Shown in pieces: positions 7,801-11,698 of a stretch of DNA of 11,698 bases; position 1 is the stretch's first letter, and every line of letters starts with the position of its first letter. Origin of the DNA: CAZZBK01 sp964652155 (GTDB lineage Bacteria > Planctomycetota > Planctomycetia > Pirellulales > PNKZ01); assembly GCA_964652155.1 (NCBI GenBank), contig CAZZBK010000159.1, forward strand, positions 1-11,698. Reading direction: 5' to 3'. Made by a program: the position numbers and the translations under genes. The notes beneath the pieces were generated by a model. It worked only from the letters and a program-made list of their open reading frames with translations, searched no databases and was not told the DNA's origin.

Positions 7801-7932
7801 CAACGCATTCATGACCTGGGGCAAGCCAGCGGCGGCGGCGAAGACGAGCCCTCGCCGAAAATGTTGCTGCCCCGGGGCGATATGTTCTGCCCGCACTGCG
7901 CTCGCTTTGGCATCCAGGAGTTGCGTCCATGA
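4804..7932 (+). CDS. Exported tandem-domain amidohydrolase (metal-less N-domain, intact C-domain)
   Basis: The product is 1042 residues. The chosen ATG begins a signal peptide (MNWLRFGFVIGVLGCSTLLV, likely cleaved after VAA, residue 22); a TTG at 4723 would add 27 non-signal residues. Domain 1 (about 40-430) has the amidohydrolase opening and closing (YPGLIDA at 91-97; GTIEAGKIANLIV at 395-407), but HxH is Y98/E100, the next ligand His is D257, and the later His and Asp are absent. Residues 436-545 form a beta-rich linker domain, followed by a Lys/Asp/Ala-rich hinge (about 548-575). Domain 2 (about 595-980) keeps H658-x-H660, H819 (VHCHAYRQDEI), H845 (FHHILEG) and D899/D900 (SFNSDD), the ligand set of imidazolonepropionase-like hydrolases of cyclic amides or dipeptides; the exact substrate is unknown. 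The tail holds a lone C1029-x-x-C1032 pair (FCPHCARFG). It overlaps the next gene by 4 nt, indicating coupled translation. Confidence 0.9.
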   Translation: MNWLRFGFVIGVLGCSTLLVAAPPRTAPSDGLRDNPPSTHALTGARLVIGPGKVIEKGTIVIRDGAIVAAGAEVNVPRTARVWDLTGKTIYPGLIDAYYELTGTDTDTPTAHETGYWNSHVVPQRQAEHWYRNKPDVNLKLRRQGVGARVVAPANEIIRGTSALVLTGDTTGGRAIVKDRTALHMKLWATKAWNDDAYPNSPMGAMSLVRQAFYDARWYKLAWSAYRQKTSTVRPEHNEALEVLQRYLERGAPVVIDTQDWLYALRADQVGREFDLNVIIRGSGDEYQRVEAIRATQRPVIVPVNFPKAPAVAKAEVAQSVSLSALMHWDLAPENAARLSESGVKIAFTTQGLKDPTEFLAALRTCVRRGLSADAALRALTVTPAELFGVSEMLGTIEAGKIANLIVTDGDLFEKTTKLHETWVDGQRYLNSLPPLVDVRGTWQLKVERPDGGNESLALKVSGESGKLSATIERNKKSITAERIVLDGQQLGVNFKGASFDWDGLVQLSLSVEPRENNKLAALGYLDLPNGSQRAVTAEQIDVPAVDAKPTEEAKSDKKASSDKADKEKADEPRQALFPVNYPFGEFGRAEHPIQSEAVVFRNATVWTSGPRGTLKNADVLVESGKITRVGVKLKVPADAVEIDCRGKHISAGMIDCHSHIATDGGVNESGQTSVAEVRIADFIDATDVNIYRQLAGGITASHILHGSANTIGGQCQLVKFRWGALPEALKFVGAPPTIKFALGENVKQANWGDKFRTRYPQTRMGVEQLIRDSFRAAVEYRGRWVEYRSTKRGAPPRVDLELEALAEVVFGQRIVHCHAYRQDEILATLRAFEDFNVRLGTFHHILEGYKVADAMAKHGAHGSSFSDWWAYKFEVFDAIPYNGAVMHNAGVVVSFNSDDAELGRRMNLEAAKAVKYGGVSENEALKFVTLNPAKQLGVDDRIGSIDVGRDADLVVWSGSPLSTYSRCEQTWVDGRRYFDLESDRQLRDELTTRRAALIQRIHDLGQASGGGEDEPSPKMLLPRGDMFCPHCARFGIQELRP
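7916..7920 (+). promoter_or_regulatory. Shine-Dalgarno site for the second amidohydrolase gene
   Basis: AGGAG lies 8 nt before the ATG at 7929, inside the last codons of the upstream gene. It fixes the start at 7929 (ATGATG, with a second in-frame ATG at 7932) and, with the ATGA overlap, supports translational coupling. Confidence 0.7.
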
Positions 7933-9263
7933 TGTGGCGTTTGTTGATTTTATCGCTGATGTGCCTATCGATATCCGATCGCCTTTGGGCCACGCCGCAG
8001 ATTCCCGGCCCGCCACAGAAACGGCCCGTCGCGCTCGTGGGGGGCACGGTGCATTGCGTCACCGCTCCGCCCATCGAAGGGGGAACGGTCGTGTTCAGCG
8101 ACGGCAAAATCGTCGCCGTGGGACGTGACGTGGCGATACCCGACGATGCGCAAAAGATCGACTGCCGCGGCAAGCACGTTTACCCAGGCTTATTCGACGC
8201 CGACAGTCACTTGGGCCTGGTTGAAATTCAAGCCGTCCGCTCGACGGTCGACGAAATCGAGACCGGACGCATTAACCCCAATGTGCGCACCGCCTCGGCG
8301 ATCAATCCCGACAGCGAACTGATTCCGACCACGCGCAGCAACGGGGTGTTGCTCACCGTGACGAGTCCCGACGGCACGCTCATCATGGGCAAGAGCGCGG
8401 TGATTCAACTCGACGGCTGGACGACAGAAGACTTGCTGCTCAAGGCCGAGGCGGCGTTGCACATTAGCTGGCCGCAGATCACGGCGATCCGCAACTGGCC
8501 CATGCCCGACTCGATTGCCTTACACGTGACCGACAAGGACGACATGATCGCCGAGATGCGGCGGTTTTTTGGTCAAGCCCGCGCTTACGCTCAGGCCAAG
8601 GCAGCCGCCCGCGAGAGCAACACCAAGGCTCCCGACTTTGATATCCGCCTGGACTCGATGATTCCGGTCTTGGAAGGCAAGCTGCCGGTGGTGATCGATG
8701 CCGAGGAGATTCAGCAAATCCAATCGGCGGTTGCGTTCTGTCAGCGTGAGAAGATCAAGATGATCCTGTTCGGCGGCTACGACGCCCCGCGCTGCGCCGA
8801 GTTGCTCAAAAAACATGACATTCCGGTGGTCATCGCGTCGGTGCTACGGTTGCCCATGCGAATCCACGACCCCTACGACTCGGCCTATACGACGGCCAAG
8901 CGGCTGCACGACTCCGGTGTCCGGTTCTGCATTGCTGGCGTGGGGCGCATGGGCAACATGCGAAATTTACCGTATCATGCCGCAATGGCCGCCGCCTACG
9001 GTTTGCCGCGCGATGAAGCGCTCAAAAGCGTGACGTTGTACCCGGCGCAAATTTTTGGCCTGGCCGACCGTGTCGGTTCCATCGAGAGTGGCAAGGACGC
9101 GACGCTGATCGTCACGACCGGCGACCCGCTCGAAATTACCACGCTAGTCACGAGTGCCTTTATCCAAGGACGGACGGTCGACTTGAACGACCGCCACAAG
9201 ACGCTGTGGAAAAAGTATCAGGAAAAATATCGCCGGCTGGGCCCCGCGCCTCAGCCCAAATAA
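7929..9263 (+). CDS. Exported amidohydrolase-like protein lacking metal ligands
   Basis: The product is 444 residues with a signal peptide (MMWRLLILSLMCLSISDRLW, cleavage likely after A21). The amidohydrolase fold is recognisable from the beta-sandwich opening (VVFSDGKIVAVG, 54-65), YPGLFDADSHLGL (85-97), the family stretch INPNVRTASAINPDSELIP (115-133), the late helix and strand SVTLYPAQIFGL (367-378), and the closing VGSIESGKDATLIVTTGDP (382-400). The usual HxH reads D92-x-H94, the His of the 'VHAH' strand is D257, the next His is missing (FGGYDAPRCAE) and the SDxP aspartate is absent (IAGVGRMGN). A normal mononuclear or binuclear metal centre is therefore unlikely. Either it is a pseudoenzyme partner of the intact domain encoded upstream, or the clade uses different chemistry. 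It resembles domain 1 of the upstream protein more than domain 2 (same VVID strand, same losses). The gene sits between its larger relative (4-nt overlap) and the isoaspartyl peptidase gene (15-nt gap). Confidence 0.88.
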   Translation: MMWRLLILSLMCLSISDRLWATPQIPGPPQKRPVALVGGTVHCVTAPPIEGGTVVFSDGKIVAVGRDVAIPDDAQKIDCRGKHVYPGLFDADSHLGLVEIQAVRSTVDEIETGRINPNVRTASAINPDSELIPTTRSNGVLLTVTSPDGTLIMGKSAVIQLDGWTTEDLLLKAEAALHISWPQITAIRNWPMPDSIALHVTDKDDMIAEMRRFFGQARAYAQAKAAARESNTKAPDFDIRLDSMIPVLEGKLPVVIDAEEIQQIQSAVAFCQREKIKMILFGGYDAPRCAELLKKHDIPVVIASVLRLPMRIHDPYDSAYTTAKRLHDSGVRFCIAGVGRMGNMRNLPYHAAMAAAYGLPRDEALKSVTLYPAQIFGLADRVGSIESGKDATLIVTTGDPLEITTLVTSAFIQGRTVDLNDRHKTLWKKYQEKYRRLGPAPQPK

Positions 9264-9278
9264 CACGGACGATTCGCC

Positions 9279-10262
9279 ATGCAACGCGCGCTTTGGTTCT
9301 GCGGTTGGCTCGGATGTCTGTTGGGGAGTTGGGCCATGTCGGCTGAACCCGTGGCCCGCGACGTCGTGCTCGCCATTCATGGCGGCACCGGACTCGACAA
9401 AAAGGACATGACTCCCGAGCTATCGAAGGCATTAAGGGCCGATCTGGAAAAAGCCTTGCGTGCCGGGTATGCCGCGCTGCAACGCGACGACGCCACAAGC
9501 CTCGACGCGGTCTCGGCCGCGATCATCGTGCTCGAAGACTCGCCGCTGTTCAACGCCGGCCACGGAGCCGTGTTCACGCACGACGGCAAGAACGAACTCG
9601 ACGCCTCGATCATGGAAGGCCAGGGCAAACGCGCCGGCGCGGTCGCCGGGGTCACCACGATCAAAAACCCCATCCTCGCCGCCCGCGCCGTCATGGAGAA
9701 ATCGCGTCACGTGATGCTCGTCGGTCCCGGTGCCGAGTCGTTCGCCAAGACGTCGGGCCTCGAAATCGTCGACCCAAAATACTTCTATACCGAGCCCCGC
9801 TGGCAGCAACTGCAACAGCAGTTGCGCGCGGAGAAGAAGCCTGACGGGCATGGCACCGTCGGCGCCGTGGCGATCGATCGACGTGGCGTGCTCGCGGCGG
9901 GCACATCGACCGGCGGCATGTCGAACAAGCAATGGGGTCGCGTCGGCGACTCGCCGATCATCGGCGGCGGCACCTACGCCGACAACGCCGCCTGCGCCGT
10001 CTCGGCCACCGGGCATGGCGAATACTTCATCCGCTATGCCGTGGCCCATTCGATTGTCGACCGCATGAAGTTTCTCAAGCAGGGTGTCCAAGACGCGGCT
10101 GACGAGTTGATCCAGCGGGAACTCAAAACGGCCGGCGGCGAAGGGGCCGTCGTCTGCCTCGACGCCCAGGGCAATTTTGCCGCCTCCTACAACAGCGAGG
10201 GGCTCTATCGCGGCTACATCACCCAAAGGGGCCAGTCGCGCGTCATGCTGTACGAAGATTAA
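9279..10262 (+). CDS. iaaA: Exported isoaspartyl peptidase / plant-type L-asparaginase (Ntn hydrolase)
   Basis: This is a 327-residue member of the asparaginase-2 (T2) family, which cuts beta-aspartyl dipeptides and L-asparagine after self-cleavage into alpha and beta subunits. Visible family marks are the N-terminal strand VVLAIHGGTG (29-38), NAGHGAVFT (92-100), ELDASIMEG (106-114), the nucleophile T193 in HGTVGAVAID (191-200), which becomes the new N-terminus of the beta chain, TSTGGM (209-214), GDSPIIGGGTYAD (223-235), and ATGHGEYFIR (243-252), which positions the substrate. HGTVGAVAID fits the isoaspartyl-peptidase branch better than glycosylasparaginase. An N-terminal signal peptide (MQRALWFCGWLGCLLGSWAM, cleavage around 18-22) makes it extracytoplasmic, unlike E. 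coli IaaA. The length is normal once the signal peptide is removed. The ATG at 9279 is 15 nt past the upstream stop, with only a weak purine run before it. Operon membership with the two amidohydrolase genes suggests shared work on peptides or amides. The family is sure; the exact substrate is not. Confidence 0.95.
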   Translation: MQRALWFCGWLGCLLGSWAMSAEPVARDVVLAIHGGTGLDKKDMTPELSKALRADLEKALRAGYAALQRDDATSLDAVSAAIIVLEDSPLFNAGHGAVFTHDGKNELDASIMEGQGKRAGAVAGVTTIKNPILAARAVMEKSRHVMLVGPGAESFAKTSGLEIVDPKYFYTEPRWQQLQQQLRAEKKPDGHGTVGAVAIDRRGVLAAGTSTGGMSNKQWGRVGDSPIIGGGTYADNAACAVSATGHGEYFIRYAVAHSIVDRMKFLKQGVQDAADELIQRELKTAGGEGAVVCLDAQGNFAASYNSEGLYRGYITQRGQSRVMLYED

Positions 10263-10365
10263 GAGCTGCTTGTCTCGCTGTTTCTCGTAGCGGCCGTCAT
10301 GCTCGCGCGGTATCTTGCCGTAGGATATTACGGTCCGTTCGCAAGCTTGCTTCGTCGAGGTTCTC
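10263..10365 (+). promoter_or_regulatory. Short intergenic leader of the Asp-box gene with Shine-Dalgarno site
   Basis: The 103-nt gap holds a clear GAGG (10357-10360) 5 nt before the ATG at 10366. A small inverted repeat, CCGTA-N6-TACGG (10318-10333), lies just upstream. The length would allow a separate promoter, but I see no convincing -35/-10 pair, so read-through from the operon remains possible. Confidence 0.35.
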
Positions 10366-11346
10366 ATGCGCCAGATTCTATTGGCTTCGTGTGCCTGGTT
10401 CCTGTTCGCTCCGTTGCTTCACGCCGAGGATGTGGCGCTCAAGCCCGTCCCCATCGCCAAGGTGGTCAATGGGCACATTCACCCGGCGGCGTGCATCAGC
10501 CCGCGCGGCACGATCGTCGTCAGCTATGGGCGGGTCAATCACCGTGACTTGCGCGTCACGCGCTCGACCGACGGCGGTCGCACCTGGAGCGAATCGGTCC
10601 CCTTCGCGCACACCGTCGACAAAAGTTACTACCCAGGCTCGCTCACCACGCTCAAGAACGGACAACTCGTTCACGCCTGGAATCGTTGGAGCACTGACAC
10701 GAATGAAAAAGAGCCACGGAGCGTGTTGTACTCGCGCTCCAGCGACGACGGCCTGAGCTGGAGCGCGCCGCAGCCCTTCCCGCGCGACAGCGAGAAGTCG
10801 GGCGTGATTCGCCATCCGATCGTCGAGCTTGGCGAGAACGACTGGCTGTTCTCGCTCACCGACGCCACGCATCGCTTTAATCCCGTGACACAAGAGCGAC
10901 GACCGTTCGGTGACGGACGTGCGCATGGTTTGGTGCCGATCGTCCGCACGCCGCGGGGCACGTTCATCAGCGGCCAGGGGCTTCGTTCAACCGATCAAGG
11001 GATGACCTGGCAAACGATCCAGGAGTTTCCCGACGTTCATACGCAAGGTTGGCGACACGAGTTGGTCTGCCTCGATAACGGCTGGCTGCTCGCCTCGCAG
11101 ATTCTCGGCCCGGGCGTCGGCGGCGAGCGGATCCGCTACGTGATCTCGTTCGACGATGGCCTCACTTGGGCTCACACGTTCGAGTACTACAACCCCGGTC
11201 GACCGATCGGCGGCCGGGCCTGTCCCCGAACCGTGCAGCTCGACGCTGACACGATTGGCGTGGTGTTTTACGACACCGAGTCTGCCGACGCCGGCGGCCC
11301 GACGTTGTTTTTCCTGCGCATCCCGCTCAGCCAGCTGAAGGGGTGA
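10366..11346 (+). CDS. Exported Asp-box (BNR) sialidase-fold protein
   Basis: The product is 326 residues with a clean signal peptide (MRQILLASCAWFLFAPLLHA, cleavage after A20). Four Asp-box motifs (S-x-D-x-G-x-[TS]-W) are visible: STDGGRTW (67-74), SSDDGLSW (125-132), STDQGMTW (208-215) and SFDDGLTW (261-268). Asp-boxes cap blades of six-bladed beta-propellers in sialidases and related glycoside hydrolases and lyases, and the length fits a single propeller. Database pipelines would call it an exo-alpha-sialidase family protein. I do not see the N-terminal F/Y-R-I-P motif of classical GH33 sialidases, so sialic acid cleavage is not shown; another sugar, or a non-catalytic propeller, is possible. 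The start is fixed by GAGG 5 nt upstream. The gene follows the peptidase gene after 103 nt in the same direction and may be part of the same transcript or separately driven. Confidence 0.88.
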   Translation: MRQILLASCAWFLFAPLLHAEDVALKPVPIAKVVNGHIHPAACISPRGTIVVSYGRVNHRDLRVTRSTDGGRTWSESVPFAHTVDKSYYPGSLTTLKNGQLVHAWNRWSTDTNEKEPRSVLYSRSSDDGLSWSAPQPFPRDSEKSGVIRHPIVELGENDWLFSLTDATHRFNPVTQERRPFGDGRAHGLVPIVRTPRGTFISGQGLRSTDQGMTWQTIQEFPDVHTQGWRHELVCLDNGWLLASQILGPGVGGERIRYVISFDDGLTWAHTFEYYNPGRPIGGRACPRTVQLDADTIGVVFYDTESADAGGPTLFFLRIPLSQLKG

Positions 11347-11698
11347 CTGTCTGACCGTCGGAGTGTCGCACCGAAGTGGACTTCTCGTGAGGATCGCCGC
11401 GCGTCACCGCCGTGCTCCAGCACGGCAAGCGCGCGTTCGGTTGGCCGAGTCTTATTGAACCCTTCCCTTTGAACAAGCCCCGGCGAGCAACGCGAGACCG
11501 GGATACACCGGGCTTCCGATGGTTTCCCTGGCAGACCCGTCGTCAAATGGATCGAATAGTTTTCCAAAGCTGAGGTCGATGAAGAACTGAGAAAGACGCG
11601 AGCGTCCAACGGACTAGACGCAACAGATAATCGCCGCGCCGAACCAGGCCCTGATGGTGACAGAAGGGATATTGCCATAGAATAAGCAGCATCATGGC
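11347..11698. other. Right-end intergenic region without a convincing gene
   Basis: No plus-strand frame of useful length exists here. The one long minus-strand frame (11268-11678) runs backwards into the Asp-box gene and reads as a low-complexity, Ser/Arg-rich product, so I treat it as non-coding. The left two-thirds contain the stem-loop cluster described separately; from 11516 to the edge I see nothing recognisable. A gene may begin just beyond the window. Confidence 0.6.
11398..11515. ncRNA. Candidate structured RNA or repeated intergenic stem-loop element
   Basis: Three stem-loops lie in 118 nt. (1) An outer CGCGCG (11398-11403 with 11430-11435) encloses a 5x3 internal loop and an inner stem GCCGTGC/GCACGGC (11409-11415 with 11420-11426) capped by TCCA. 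(2) TCGG-TTGG-CCGA (11437-11448). (3) AAGCCCCGG (11475-11483) pairs with CCGGGCTT (11508-11515) with one bulged C; CCGGG at 11498-11502 can compete for the same 5' arm. No T-tract follows, so this is more than a plain terminator. The strand is undecided. I have a weak impression that similar sequence recurs between genes in planctomycete genomes, which I cannot verify here. The alternative is a Rho-independent-like 3' structure for the Asp-box gene. Confidence 0.35.

Noticed and set aside
9432..10367. 311-codon minus-strand open frame
   Set aside because: It is a mirror frame of the isoaspartyl peptidase gene, whose catalytic motifs are unmistakable on the plus strand.
11268..11678. 136-codon minus-strand frame at the right end
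   Set aside because: It overlaps the 3' end of the Asp-box gene and runs through the stem-loop cluster. The product is Ser/Arg-rich with no domain, so the region is better explained as non-coding.

Overview
This window looks like a piece of a planctomycete chromosome, probably a Pirellulales-type relative. The evidence is indirect. The DNA is GC-rich by eye. It carries a very large secreted repeat protein with cadherin-like and 'DSSGDDT'-type modules, a run of signal-peptide-bearing amidohydrolases, an exported asparaginase-type peptidase and an Asp-box (sialidase-like) protein. Strong Shine-Dalgarno sites are present at only some starts. I recognise no mobile element, tRNA, rRNA, CRISPR array or phage gene.

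Layout. Positions 3-3959 (+) are the 3' part of a giant extracellular protein whose start lies upstream of the window. It has six ~110-residue Ig/cadherin-like repeats, one different cadherin-like domain, a short transition module, and seven 47-residue RTX-like repeats in perfect 141-nt register. A 254-nt hairpin-containing gap separates it from a convergent small membrane protein of the DUF486/DMT family (4214-4552, -). The 251-nt divergent gap that follows (4553-4803) carries inverted repeats, including two hairpins that cannot form together, placed just before the next start.

Positions 4804-10262 (+) form a tight three-gene operon: a 1042-residue exported protein made of two amidohydrolase domains, a 444-residue exported amidohydrolase-like protein (ATGA overlap), and an exported isoaspartyl peptidase/L-asparaginase (15-nt gap). 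Of the three amidohydrolase modules only one, the C-terminal half of the first protein, keeps the expected metal ligands; the other two have lost them. After a 103-nt gap comes an exported four-Asp-box protein (10366-11346, +), and the window ends in 352 nt with no convincing gene but a dense cluster of stem-loops (11398-11515).

How the genes may work together. All four enzymes or enzyme-like proteins from 4804 onward carry signal peptides, so they should act outside the cytoplasm. One active cyclic-amide or peptide hydrolase, two metal-less relatives that may be structural or regulatory partners, and a beta-aspartyl peptidase would fit scavenging or clearing of modified peptides. That role is inference. 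The best candidates for something undescribed are the one-active/two-inactive amidohydrolase set, the competing leader hairpins upstream of it, and the structured intergenic element at the right end.
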